From Schistosoma mansoni (taxonomy: Eukaryota; Platyhelminthes; Trematoda; Strigeidida; Schistosomatidae): a stretch of DNA of 64,000 bases. The stretch is taken from contig NC_031499.1 in NCBI RefSeq assembly GCF_000237925.1, positions 5,607,734 through 5,671,733 of the forward strand. Reading direction: 5' to 3'. The notes under the pieces are model-generated. The model ran no database searches. It saw only the letters and a program-made list of their open reading frames with translations, and had not been told where the DNA came from. The translations under genes and the position numbers were made by a program. The number at the start of each line of letters is the position of its first letter. Within the stretch, counting starts at the first letter, position 1. Below are positions 39,487-52,200 of the stretch, piece by piece.

Positions 39487-40320
39487 TTAACGCGTGCCGG
39501 CTGGGAAGTTTCCCGAACTGTTTTTCGTGTCACTCGATTTTGGGGTCGGATAATTGCAAGGTTTCCTGCAGTTTCTGGAAAACTTACCGTACTGGTTATG
39601 ATACCAGCACCAGTCGGGATTGTCTGTCTCTCGTGGTCGAGAGCCAGATCGCTTACGTGAGGCACTTCTACGCGGGGTTTTTGACCGACTACGGTCATTG
39701 CGAACTCTAAGATATCGTGTAAGCGTGTGACATAGTTCGGCCATGTCAGTAGAGGTCGATTGGGGTTTTTCTTTGACGGAAAAAACCTCGGCCTTAGAAG
39801 ATCTAGTGATTTCCAAGATTCGATCGGCAGATGCAGCTAGTTCATCTATGGCATTGTTTTGAAATGAAACAAGCACTGCCTGCACCTGTTGAGGGAGTTT
39901 AGACAAGAAAAGTTGTCTAAATAGGCCATCATCGAAAGTTCGTTGGCCGATGACTTCTCTCATTCTAAGCAACATGTCCGTCGCAGAACCATGTTGCAAG
40001 TCGATATTGTTAAGGAGTTGGTCTAACCGTTGTCGATCAGTTAGGTCTCCTCGTTTTAAAATCGATAGCTTAAGCGATTCGTAAGGTTCGGAAACATCAC
40101 TAGTAAACATACTAGGTGTTACGTACCTGTTAAACTCGCGCGGTAACGCCTTAACTACCGCGAGGAAACGTGTGCGCGAGTCCGTGATTCCGTGCATGCA
40201 AAAATCGGCTTCTGCATAGCAGAACCAGGACTCGATATTGTCGGGCCAAAATGGCGTTAACTGAATCGAAATAGGGGGAATAGACTTTAACTTAAAAACC
40301 TTGGGTGAGTTTTCCGTCAT
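39487..40320 (-). CDS. gag: Gag of the gypsy element
   Basis: 277 residues, intact. The N-terminal part contains [20 protein letters not shown], the usual start of flatworm CsRn1-type Gag. The capsid-like region follows ([11 protein letters not shown]-like and [12 protein letters not shown]). The C terminus has a basic Arg/Ser stretch (about 215-230) and a zinc motif [18 protein letters not shown], that is C-x2-H-x9-C-x3-C (CHCC), instead of the retroviral CCHC. The pol frame is offset by one base and overlaps the Gag end, so pol would be made by -1 frameshifting. Confidence 0.9.
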   Translation of the reverse strand: MTENSPKVFKLKSIPPISIQLTPFWPDNIESWFCYAEADFCMHGITDSRTRFLAVVKALPREFNRYVTPSMFTSDVSEPYESLKLSILKRGDLTDRQRLDQLLNNIDLQHGSATDMLLRMREVIGQRTFDDGLFRQLFLSKLPQQVQAVLVSFQNNAIDELAASADRILEITRSSKAEVFSVKEKPQSTSTDMAELCHTLTRYLRVRNDRSRSKTPRRSASRKRSGSRPRETDNPDWCWYHNQYGKFSRNCRKPCNYPTPKSSDTKNSSGNFPAGTR

Positions 40321-40501
40321 ATTAATATAGATAACGAAAAATGTCTAATTAAAATATATCCGAGAAAAAAAATTCGCGAAAAAACAGTATATCACAATAT
40401 ATAAAATTCAAATAAAGAATAACAATGAATAATAATATTCCAGAATGGAACAGACTCACAGTATATTGACTTGGTGTACCAGATCACGTCGGTCTCACCA
40501 A

Positions 40502-40827
40502 TGACGATGCAACGGATATTCTAGTTTTACAACTGGATACCAGTAGCACCTTCTATGTTCGATCGTTCCCAGTCAGATAGAAATCAGAAGTCAGACGAGA
40601 AGAGGCAGGAAAGATATATTTGATTCGTTACCAATATATCGAGGACCTTTTCTATAAGCTGGCTAATGAAACGTAGGAGCTGTGTCCCACGCTGTGTTGA
40701 AACGTGATCTGGTGCGGATGCATGACCGAAAGCCTTCAGCTAAACAAGTCCACTTAAACAACGTGGTCAGCATCCAATGTCGAACACTTAATGAGCTATT
40801 GATTTTGGGGAATTATTTACAGCTACA
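40502..40827 (-). repeat. 5' LTR of the gypsy element
   Basis: 326 bases. Its inner edge is followed, on the minus strand, by the tRNA-Trp-like primer binding site. The ATAT after 40827 is the second target-site copy. Confidence 0.93.
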
Positions 40828-40831
40828 ATAT

Positions 40832-40912
40832 ATTCATTTTATTTATTTATTTAAACACATACATATTGGTACAAAAGGGCACCAGATACATATGCGCCAC
40901 ACAAAATAATGA
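40832..40912 (-). mobile_element. 520-base retroposon tail fragment
   Basis: tttatttatttatttaaac then acatattggtacaaaaggg and accagatacatatgcgcc. The tail piece lies between the LTR element and the SR2-like LINE. Confidence 0.75.
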
Positions 40913-42260
40913 AAGTAGGAAGAGAAGGGATGAAAAGATAAGGCGGACTGAAATGTACAACCAGAAGACTCTTTCAGTTAAAAAAGTTGGAACCACTCTT
41001 TATGAAGAAAGTAAAAGAAGGTTACAGCAGGATCGCCACTGGCTTCTATTCTGAGCCATATCCGATAACGTCTCTAGCCACTGTGTTGCACCATCTCTCG
41101 GACCCCAGACAGGGAGTCGTGAAGGACCAACAGAACACAGTCCTTTGCAGCTTTCTTTCATACCACGACACCATGTCATACACTGACCTCCTCTCCGCTT
41201 TTTCCAACCAGTCCCAGAGTCGGCAAATAATGCACGACGTGGAAGTCTCTGGGACGACATTCGTAAAACATGTCCAAGCCACCGAAGTCGGTGTTTCAAG
41301 ATGGTGACACCAATTGAATTATCGTCTCTGCGCCCGAACACACGATGCCGAACCTCTGCATTACTAACATGGTGTTGCCACTGAATGTCAGCAATCCTTC
41401 GGAGACAACGATGATCGAACACAGAGAGACGTCTAACATCCTCAACTCGGAGAGGCCAGGTTTCACAAGCATAGAGCAAAACTGCTCTCACTGACGCGTT
41501 GTAGATCCGACCTTTTACAGCCAGACTAACATCACGAAGGCGCCAAAGATGGCCCAGATTGGCATAAATCGCTCTGGCTTTCATTATACGTGCATCAATC
41601 TCATCACTCACGTCACCACCAGCATTTATATAGCTACCTAGATACACGAACTTCTCAACTACTTCAACCTGCTCACCATCCAGGGTGAGTACAGGATGAG
41701 AATCCTGCCAGTCTTGTAGGAGTACTTTGCACTTGGAGGGTGCAAAGCACATGCCGTACCTGCGGACACTGATTGCCAACTAATTAAGTGCTGATTGCAT
41801 GCCTTGGGCATTATCGCACAGTAAGACAATATCATCCGCATACTCGAGGTCGAGAAGTCGTTCTCCAGGCAACATATCCACACCGCCATTACTTACATCC
41901 ATCAGAGCTGTTTCCAGGATGTCGTCGATGCCAAAGTTGAAGAGGAATGGTGAGATTGGGCAACCCTGCCTAACCCCACTGCTCGAATGGAACAAGGGAG
42001 AAAGGTGGTTGTATGCCCTCACTCTGCCTGAGGTGTTCGTATACAGGGCCTTTAAGATGTTAATGAACTTCTCAGGCACACCCTTCTTCAATAGACAATC
42101 CCAGAGAACAGTCCTGTCCAACGAATCGAAGGCAGCCCTGATATCAAGAAACACTACGATTGTTGGCCTGCGATAAGTATGACGGTGTTCTAACATTTGG
42201 CGGAGGGTGAATGAAATGATGAACTCTATTGATGATATATTCAAAACGAGATTGGACCTC
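40910..42260 (-). pseudogene. SR2-like (RTE clade) reverse transcriptase, 5'-truncated
   Basis: Minus-strand frame 42280-41000 with one in-frame TAG at 41780-41782. Visible are FLDIRAAFDSLDR, SSGVRQGCPISPFLFNF and LEYADDIVLL (YADD catalytic pair), then KCKVLLQDW, VEKFVYLGSYI, LLYACETWPL, HRCLRRIADIQW and RLRWLGHVLRM, all typical of RTE/SR2 elements. The first ten or so codons before FTLRQMLEH do not fit the family, so the LINE begins at about 42230 by 5' truncation. The single stop (probably Gln to TAG) suggests moderate age. Confidence 0.88.
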
Positions 42261-42289
42261 CATAGTGTTACAAACTGCAAGGATTAATA

Positions 42290-43079
42290 CCGGTCATTAG
42301 ATTTATTTTCTCATTACTGAAGACTGTTAGGAATATAATCACAACCACGTATTTCCGTAACTCATGTCACTTAGCGACTTTCGGATACAGATACTAACAA
42401 ATAGACATTTCTCTAACTTAGTCAAGCAAACTTGAGGTCGAATCATCCTGAATTAATTTTTCTTATACCCTCTTTCATTGCCAAAGTAGTTAAAATAAGC
42501 ACAGATGATATTTTTTCAAAAGATACGAAAAGTTCGCTGCTACCAATATTACCGGTTGAGGGCTTATTAACTTGATAATTTTAGGCTCGAAATCATTACG
42601 AATGTTTCTATTGGCTATTCTGTTTTGTATTCAATGTGGATAAATCACTAGATATATCTGAGTACTAAGTAATACAAATTATCTATTTAACTGAAGTTTA
42701 TTTTAAGTAGTATGATGTATCTTAATCTTATCCTCTATTTTTATGCCGACAGTAAATAAACGGCTTGGAAGTGAAACGGAATTTTTCAGCAGACGACAGA
42801 AGCCTAAATTTATCATTTTCAATGGAAATCGGGATTGGAAACTCATCCCAAAATAATACGTAAGTTATAAGTTGAAGAAAAGCTGTATATTGGGTGTCCA
42901 ATTATTCCTATTTTGATGTACACCACTCTTCTCCATACGCCGCGTCAACCTGCATGGTCTCATATCCTCAGAGAAACTGATCTAACCTAAGGATAACTCG
43001 TTCGATATTTCCACGATTCATAAGCAATGCAGCATATGATCTAAAAATTGTAGCGTACATATGTCATCTGTTTTCATAG
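42290..43079. other. No recognisable feature
   Basis: AT-rich sequence between the LINE fragment and the first phosphatase-gene exon. Nothing supported. Confidence 0.4.
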
Positions 43080-43242
43080 ATTGCTTTAAAACTACACGTT
43101 AAAGCGGAACAAACTTCTGCACAATGCAGTCGCTACCTTGTTGGTGACAGTAAATTGATCTGTGATCAAAGAGCCGTAAATAATTTAAAACATAGTGAAC
43201 ATTCTAAATTCGTGGAGATTGGATCATTGGCTAAAAATGCTG
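43080..43242 (+). CDS. Candidate exon (phosphatase-like gene), unrecognised part
   Basis: Between ttttcatag and gtaggt, open for 54 codons plus one base (KAEQTSAQCSRYLVGDSK, HSKFVEIGSLAKNA). The composition is protein-like and the phase fits the next exon. Confidence 0.5.
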
Positions 43243-46200
43243 GTAGGTTTGTCGTTTTTTCAATGTTCCCATTAAACGGGATTATTTCCTATACATATTC
43301 CAGGCAGAGAAGTGAACTTTGCGACTGAAGATTGTGACAGTTCAAGATACCGCAAATTTGTTTGATTTATCATAACTTTCGAAGAGACAAAATATTTCAG
43401 TATTTTCGTTTTTTCTGTCACACACTCGACCTCACCAGATATTCACGTGTAACTTTGGCCATTCTTTATGTATGTGAGCACTGTAGTTTTTAAGTGTCTA
43501 TCTACTTCTTACACATCCTAAGTGACTTACAAAGTCTAGGTAATTATATTAGTCACTGAGTCGGATTGCGTAGCAACATGTATGCCAAATAAATAGGATA
43601 TACATTGAATTAGTGTTCATATCGTTTGACCAATAACCAGGAGTAACATCGATTTGTGAGAAGACAGAAAAAGAAGGTTTTATCTTCAAAAACATCCTCA
43701 ATATGGAATCCAATAAAAATAGGAATAATTGGTTAAACTGACGAACACCATTTGAGGAGAACAATACTAAAGATAGTTCTTCTCATGTTCTAGCTAAATC
43801 AATAGTGTCTGAAAATGATTTAGAGAGTAAAACTGTAATTCAATTTATTTTCCCTTGAGCCTTCTTTGATATGATTAAATCCTAAAAATTAAAGCGCATG
43901 GTTTATAACTCCTAGTGAAGAATAAAAAGGTTGCAAATAAGCCTAGTCTTTGAAATGCTTTCTTCTTATTTCAAACTGACTGGGAGCTTGCTAGACTATT
44001 ACTTCCAGATTTACTCGCACTCAAAGTCACACCGCTCTAAAGCATTTTTTAACTGACCCTAGATTTCACGCTATCCGAAGCAATATATGTAATATGATGT
44101 GAAAAATGTAACGTCAATACATGTTCATAATCCATGTGGATTGAATAAATGCCGCTTTCTCATATGACGAAGGCCTTTCATACAGTAGTTTCTTCGTGGC
44201 CTAGTTTTTTGAGCGAATGACTTTTCAGGAGGCTTTTGTCAACTTTATGTTATTTGAGCCTACTTTTCAGGATGACCGATGATGAGTTACAGGGAGCTGG
44301 AAATAAGGCATAATCGAAAAACGTTTACCGAGATAGTCCATTAAAGGCAGTAGATGTTTTGCACATAATTACACGATTCTTCAATAATTAAAACGCAATA
44401 CTTTTGTAGCAGCCGAAGGCAGACGGCCAGGTACCAGTAAGCGATAAAAATTGCGACTCGGAAAACTGACGTATTTTTCTGATTGGCGAATATATTTGCA
44501 GGTTATGCGAATTCACTTTTATTTATAGTCTCTTAACGTCTTTAACTGCTAAACAGTTTGTAGCTACTGGAGTTCGTTTTCAAATCTCTGAGCACCACTT
44601 CATAATCAAATACGAAGGGCGTTGGTATTTACTGTACTTGCATTTCATGTTTTTCCTGCTAACTATGGATCTTCCGTAAAATCCAGTGTTCAATATGCTT
44701 GGGCCCAACCTGTAAGTATTTTGTGTCTCAAGGGTAGTGTGCGGAGCACTTTATGTAAAAAAAAGTCAGGAAAAGAAGGTAAATTAAAGTTTGGGCTGAA
44801 GACTCAGAGGCCCTATAAAAAAATAGACAGGTAGAAGAACATACTGCGTTGACTGCCTCATCTAAAGCCCAAAACGCATAAGAAAAAAAGCAGATCACAA
44901 CATGACCAAGCTGTCATATGCGAACTGACAAGTGAATGGTTTTCCCACAACGACAATACATCGCATACTCTGGTATCGGTTGTCAGTGACAGACTATTAA
45001 TCAAGACGCTTAGCCTAAGAAGATTTAGGAACATAGTCGGTATCTCATGCGTTTAGAGTTAGACTGGGTTCAGAAAACAATTCCCACTGCGATGTTTTTG
45101 GTCATGCAGAAGTGGGATATACTGACAATACCACGATTCAAGCAATGATAAAAAAGTTTCCAATTTTCACGACTGGACGAGCAAATAAACTGTACAAAGC
45201 ATTATCAATGTGTGGGAAACGAGAAATAAACCATGCATGTTTTGATTCTCAAATATGTACTTAATCGGCGAGCCTCATTAAACCTTCACTATTAATTTTT
45301 GTGGTGTCAATAGTTTATCCGTTGGAAAGTAACCATTGCAGTTCCATCAAACAAGAAGTCAGCCATTTAATGTTGAATAAGTAATTGACATTGCATTTGA
45401 TGAGGAACTAAATTTTTTTATAATTATGGATAACTTGCTAAGGAAATGCCAATGAAGCCACTAGAGAAAACGGTTGAAAACACATTAGGAGGTATACTAG
45501 GACTAGTTGGCGAAGTATAGTGTGAATTTCCCTCCAATAGATCTAAGTGTAAACGAATGTACTATCTGATTGAAAGGCCAAAACGTGATCTCGTTGATCT
45601 AGATGTGCTAGAAAAACTTGGAATAATGGACATACCTATTAACAGTTTCTGCAATGAGTCGTGTCCATCAATGAACACAACGATAATTGAGAAAAGGACA
45701 GGTGAAAGGTTACTAGAAAAACGGAAGAGAAAGTTTGTTTCTGTTTTTCATAATAGCCTTCGTCACTGTACGAGGATGAAGGCTCACTCACCAGTGAAAC
45801 CAGATGCCAAACCTATTTTTCGTCAAACATCGGCTATTGAGCCTCTATGAAACGTACTTGTTATGAATTATCGCGGAAAACATCCTACATTGAGACCTGG
45901 TCGGATAGTGCGAAAGAAATGGAATGTTGCTTGTGAGGTATCAGTTGGGTCTGAAGTTTTGGTACACCATGCCTACCAGTTGGGAGCAACTTCGATAACC
46001 AGCAACGAGACTCTACGTAGAATACCTGTTTGACGCTCTGCTAGACACCTTTGCAATCAAAACGCTTAGAACAGATGGGTCGGTTTCTGTGTAAGCAAAG
46101 AGTAATACAACTTCTTTATTGCCTAGACAATCGACAAATCGAAAGCAAAGGCCATTCACTCGGCTGCGGTTGGACCCTAGCACCAGATCCTATGAATCTG

Positions 46201-49200
46201 CTCGAAGGAGAGGTGTTGGCGGGACATATATTGAATATTCCATGCACGATTGCGTTGGCGCATGCTGATTGAGTAAGAACCAGCCAATACTAAGCGATAA
46301 GAATAGCTGGGTTGTAATAAAAGAAACTACAACACTAGGCTTCCTGATTATTTCTGACCAACAGCTCTCATGCTCTTCCTTACTTCCATGTTTGCTTCAG
46401 TGTATTCAGAGTGTGGCTTGACTTTCTCTGCTCTTTTTTGTCAGTATATGGAAGGAAGTCTGTACTGAACATTTGCACTGCTGTTTTCCCAGCTGTCCAT
46501 AGCTTCACTTTCATCTCGACCACAACCAGGTGATGATCTGGAGCTTTGTAAACTTTTCTCCTGGTTCTCACGTCTTCCGCTGCCTTTCTGAATCTTCTAT
46601 TGATGCAAATATGATATATTTGGTCCTCTGTTGTGTGGTCCTCTTAGATCAATGTAGCATTGTGCATGCGTTTGTGTGGGAATATTGTGCCGCCTTTAAC
46701 CAATTTGGTGAATGCACACATATTTGCGAATCTCTCCCCATTTTCGTTTCTTTTCCCCAGTCCATGTCATCCAAATATATCTTCATATCCTGTGTTATCC
46801 ATCCCGACTTTGGAGTTTAGATCTCTCATCAGGATGGTGTGGTCCTTTCTTGGATACACCGTTATGACTGATTGCAGCATGTCATAAAACTGATCTTTAT
46901 CGTCCGCGTTGCTACCGTTGGTGGGTGCACAACATTGGACAAAATCCATTGTGATTCCCTCCTTCTTTGTTTTGAATGATGCTTCGATGATTCTGGACCG
47001 GTGAGATTCCCATCCTACAAGATCATTTCGTACTTCTCTAAACAGCATTAGAGCAACTCCCTGAGTATGCGGAGCATTTTCCTTTTCGTGACCAGAGTAC
47101 AGCAGCATCTCTTCCGTACCTAGCCTTTACTGTCCAGCTTGGGTCCGATGGGTTTCGTTGATTCCGAGTACTGCCAATTTGTATCTCCTAATTTCCATTG
47201 CTATAAGACTGGTCTTCCCGGTCTCCAACATTGTCCGGATGTTCTATGTACCTATAAAGCGTGCTGCTCTGGTTGTTAGAAGGGGCGTCGGCCTCGTGAC
47301 TTCCGAAGGATCTTGGCCTTCATCATGAGGTGTCATAACTATTTCTTCGACTGGGAGGGAAGAGTTTAAATGGTTTAATTTGTTTATTCTGGTTGGCGTG
47401 TTTTTAGAAAGGTTATTTTCTACGGGGCTGGGTTGCTGGTCTCAATTCAAGCCCTTCTCCTTTACCCGAGCTTGGGATAAGCAGTAGCCCTAGAAGAGCT
47501 ACAAGCGCAGTTGATGGATAATCTAGATAAACTAACTTTATAAAACATATACATAAAATGTAAAACACTAAAAAAACGTTTTCAGCTAGCTAATCTATTG
47601 TTTGCTAACAACAGATTTTAAAATTCTTGAGAGAAATGAGGACCAAAACAACAGAACAGTTCTCGTTTGAGTTAAAAAGAAGAATTGAATTAAGTATTTA
47701 TGAGTATTCAATATGAATATTAAAATTCATTGGAGGCATAAAGCAAACTCAAATTGTCATCCTGAACTCCCAAATGATCGTTTAATAGATTAAAACTACA
47801 AAGATGTTCACCTTCAAGTTACTTATTTATAAAAAATTTTACGATTACTGTTCATTGGTACATACGCACATCATTTCAGGTGAAAGGTCACTTCTGATTA
47901 TTTTCAGGCCAATAATATGACCAATCATAGAACACTTTCTTTCTATTGGCCCAAACTAAGCCAATGAGAACACAGTTGGAGACACGTGACTGTGTAGACT
48001 ACATACAGTGGCTATTATATGATATCGACCGCTCGTGTTTGGTAGGCAATATTTCTCTTGTTTCATAAGTCATATACAACTATTTTGATCGTTGATTATT
48101 ATATCACTTTAAATGGTCCTCATTGTGCAGCTCGCTTTATAAATATTTTCGGTCTTAAAAATGCGTTAAATCAAATCTTTGATTTATTCATTTATTGTTC
48201 TCACAATAATATCTTAGTTACTGTTCCTCAGAAAGAATATAAATTGCTTCATCATCCTAACCTCAATACACTTACAATAGATATGTTAATGTTTATAACC
48301 ACTAGATTCAGTTTGCCTCTAATTTCAACCACATCATTATTTAGTGCACAAAGGTAAGACTTGAAATCATATCCATCATTTTTTAAATGTACTAATTGAC
48401 CGATAAACTTGGAAGTTTTGAGTTGGAGAAATATTTATCCCATTTAGTAAATGAGTCTGGTTTACGGGTAAACATACATGACAATATTTGATCATTTTGA
48501 ATTGTAAATTATGTTAGATTGATTCCCAGTCAAAAATCCGTTATCAGATTCAAGGAGGATATTAGCATTAAAAACAGGATTTTATTCTCATAATTGAAAT
48601 CATGATTTCAACTATGAAAATATTGAAATAACCACAAAAACCCCTTAGGATGTTTATTCATCGAATAAAGGATGATGTAATCAATTTTTACAACAACACA
48701 CACGTAAACAATATTGCTTTCAATTTGATCTTCACTAAGCTTTAATACTCTGTAATATTTACATCCACATATGGAAAACTAATCTGGAGAATTTGTGGAA
48801 TGACGCTAACTAATGGTAATGTGTAGAAGTTACAATATAATAAATGCTGTAGTAAATTTAAGAACAATTAACATGTCAAGATAGACAAATATGTTGTCAT
48901 GGTAACTGGGTCAATGAATGAGAAAATAAGCATAAAAGTAATAACCATCAAAAACTGAGCATTAATAAATGTGTGAACTATTAGTTCTAGTATGTACATG
49001 ATGAAGAAGAGAACACAAACTAATAAGAAGATCTATACTGTCCAACAAAACGACATGGGATATTGTAAATATTTCTGAATACAAAGACTAGGATTAGGTC
49101 GAGTCCAATTTTTTTTTATTATTGTACGCTTGATATAACGTTCTTCACAGAAGAAACTCAAGTCGCAAATACACGAAGATTAAATATGGATTATTTTGAA

Positions 49201-52200
49201 AGAATCTTATGGATTATTAAAATTTTCACGGATAATGACTCTTCTTTATAAGTCTGCATAATTCAAAATTGTCTAACGTTTGCTTAGTGAGTTATGTGTG
49301 CTCTGTCTTCTAAAAAAAGCAAAATGTTTTCTTCAATATCTTAAATTTCTAATTAATTTATCTTTCTTTTTTCAAATCTTCCAGAATTATCATAACTGAT
49401 CTGTTGTATTGTATGGGACTATTGAGATAATGAATTTTATATACGATTTACCTGAACGACTTTTAACGGTGAAATCATTGTAAGTTATGTTAATTTTTAT
49501 TTTCTCATTTACAATATGAGAATTTTTATAGTTTTATTTCACCTTCACAACCAACTGACTAGTCTCATTTTTGAGGAACGTATAATGTTAGATGGTTAGA
49601 TGTAGCCAACAAGAAACCCTGAACATAGGTTTCGTGCTAGCTGGCACTTATCATCAAGACGTACCTGTAATAATCCGGTAGCTGGCGCTTCCTGTGATAT
49701 TTGAAGCTATTCGAACCTACCATCTCAAAACACATCATTCAACGTCAGAGTGTAAGACGTTGCGGATAAGCTATTCAGTCACCGAAATCACAACGTTATT
49801 GTTATTATCCGATTATAATGAAGGACTGAATAAACGTGATTTTTGTCCCTATTTAGTAATCAACCATTTGGAATCTAAAACATTTAGCAATTCAATATTA
49901 TATTGTCTATTTGTAAATTAGCTTTTTTATATTGTACATGATATACTCTTATACTTATTAATTAACTAACAATGGTCATTTTGATGAGATCTACTTTCTT
50001 AATCAACCAAGTTTTGATACTGTATGAAGTAATTCAAAGGTAGCTCTTATTGTAACGTTCGCTGTCCGAACGTTGATACTGGCACGCAATCTTCCTACAT
50101 TCGAACCCAACCGGGTACTTAAGAGAAAAGACAATGAAAAAAGAAGGTTATTGACCTAACCAAATAGGCATTCGTATACATATATATATCCCTTAAAAAA
50201 TTAAGCTACCAATGACGTAGGTCTCATTCTTTTGAAATAGAATACAATTTCGTTACCAATCACGTTCATCCTGAATTTTGATTAGCCCAGTGTTTCAGTT
50301 CTATCATGTATACAATCTTTAAAAAAAACTTACTAATATTTTAAATAAATAATATATTTGTAATATCCCAATGAGTATAAAAATTAGATTTTCTGACGTT
50401 TCGTAACCCAGTGTAAGCCACCTCTTCAGAGAATAAATAACCAAATTAACATTAATCCAAGTTTAAATATTACAACAGAACAACACGAATATTATATGCG
50501 ATCAATCAAGAAACCGATCTGAATAAATCAATGTCATATCATTTCGGTCAAGGTGATTCATAAGCAACATGTATGTAAATTTGTGTGTGTATATGTGCAC
50601 TATTAAGGATGAAAAATGTATGACCTTTACCGCGTATGATACTGCGCATTTCTGAATACACGATTTATATAGCAGAGGCTGATATTTGTGTTTTGGTCTC
50701 AACGGGCGGGGCTAGGCAAGAAGAACCAATAAAGACTCAGAGTTGACTCTCGGCTGTTGGTGCTAATGATTAATGCGTCATTGGTTTGGCACAGGGCCAA
50801 GGTCGTAAATTTCGACGTTCTGATTGGCGGTCTTGTCACGTAATAATTGACGGGCTATGGGATATAACACCTTTGGTTTATTGAATAACGATGATTAATG
50901 TTATATTAGATAGTTCTCAATGATAACCTAATTCTATCTATGAGACCCAGTTAGATAGTACTTTTTTAACTAAGCTGTATTACATCTCAGTTTGTTGTAT
51001 TTATTGCGGGATAGCTAATATCAAAGAAAGTTTATCTTTTGGGACTATTTTATAAGCTATGATTATTTAAATTTTTATTATATAATAATTAAATAACTAA
51101 ATTAATGTAGTTCTTTGTTCTCTTTATTGTAAACGCATAGAAGTTCCATCAGTTATTGCTTAATTCTGTCTCATTAATCATTCTCCTTTTTCCTTCATTC
51201 TTTTCTACTTTTTTGACGTGGTTATACCTATATTGTAATTTCATATTCATTTTGATGTGCTAGATGAATCCATTGTATAAATTGATTCGTATAAGTTATA
51301 CTTCTTCATTACTACTTGATATGTTCTATTACTAGACAGAAGACTGAGATAGAAGGAAGGCATATGTTTAGGACCAATATGAGTAGGATTATTTTTAATC
51401 GCAACTCAAGGTTAACCTTGCCTGTCAAAGTATATAATTGGTTAAAGCTTTGAACGCTATGAAACAACCAAAATAATATACGTGGTCGAGAGAAATATTA
51501 CAGGATCCTTATTGATGACATACCGAGTAATATCTCATTCATAACGGTAATCTAGGATTCAAATGATCAGAATACGAATTTTATGAAGACCACTTTCAGT
51601 TATCTAAATTCTTTTGAAGTGGGTTTTGAAACGGGTTTTATCACCCCGCACCGCTAGGGCAAACGATTCGAAATCTGAACAGAAAAAATCAACTAACTAA
51701 AATGAAAGTCACGTAATAAATTACAAGAAGTCATTTACCATTTTCAACCCAATAAGTCTTATGATTTTGAAAATAAACTAAGCATTTACCTTTATTTAAA
51801 TTCACTTAAGATTGTTTGTTTGAATCTTCCCATCGCACAAGCAAGTGTCTATCAGGACTCAGTAGCTAAGTGAATAACGCGATGGAGTTTGGAGCGAACG
51901 GTACTGGGTTAGAGTCCCAGAGTGAACATCAACTCTGAGATGCAGGTACATCCAGCTGACGAGTCCCGAATTGGACGAAACGCGCGTCCTGGATTTCACT
52001 GCTAGCCACTATCCATCTTTTCTTACGATTTACCTTTATTATCCTATTTCGATCTTATTCTTCTCAAGTTTTATTCTTCGCAAACATTTCCTTGAAAGTA
52101 AAGAGTCCTAATGACAAAGTGTTGGGTTCATTTTGATTTTGTATAAAGTGCATACATTTTATATTTTTCTTTAACCCAAACATATATAGACCCTATTCAT

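Larger units (their letters stand above)
35496..40827 (-). mobile_element. Boudicca/CsRn1-like Ty3/gypsy LTR retrotransposon
   Basis: It is 5332 bases long with two 326-base LTRs (TG...CA) and a 4-base target duplication ATAT on each side. Gene order on the minus strand is gag, then protease, reverse transcriptase, RNase H and integrase. Next to the 5' LTR the primer site reads TGGTGAGACCGACGTGAT, close to the complement of tRNA-Trp 3' ends, as known for the CsRn1 clade. A polypurine tract (aggggggg then agtgatc) abuts the 3' LTR. The Gag CHCC zinc motif also fits CsRn1/Boudicca. The LTRs differ only at position 4, so insertion was recent, yet pol is broken near 37370. Confidence 0.93.

Noticed and set aside
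46051-46272. 73-codon plus-strand frame
   Set aside because: Next to the decayed gypsy fragment but with no recognisable motif. Cannot be assigned.
49385-49479. Possible exon ending TCATT|gtaagt with YDLPERLLTVKS
   Set aside because: It fits the phase of 52209 but all frames entered from 48353 hit stops. It would only work as an alternative first exon starting at ATG 49430; noted only.
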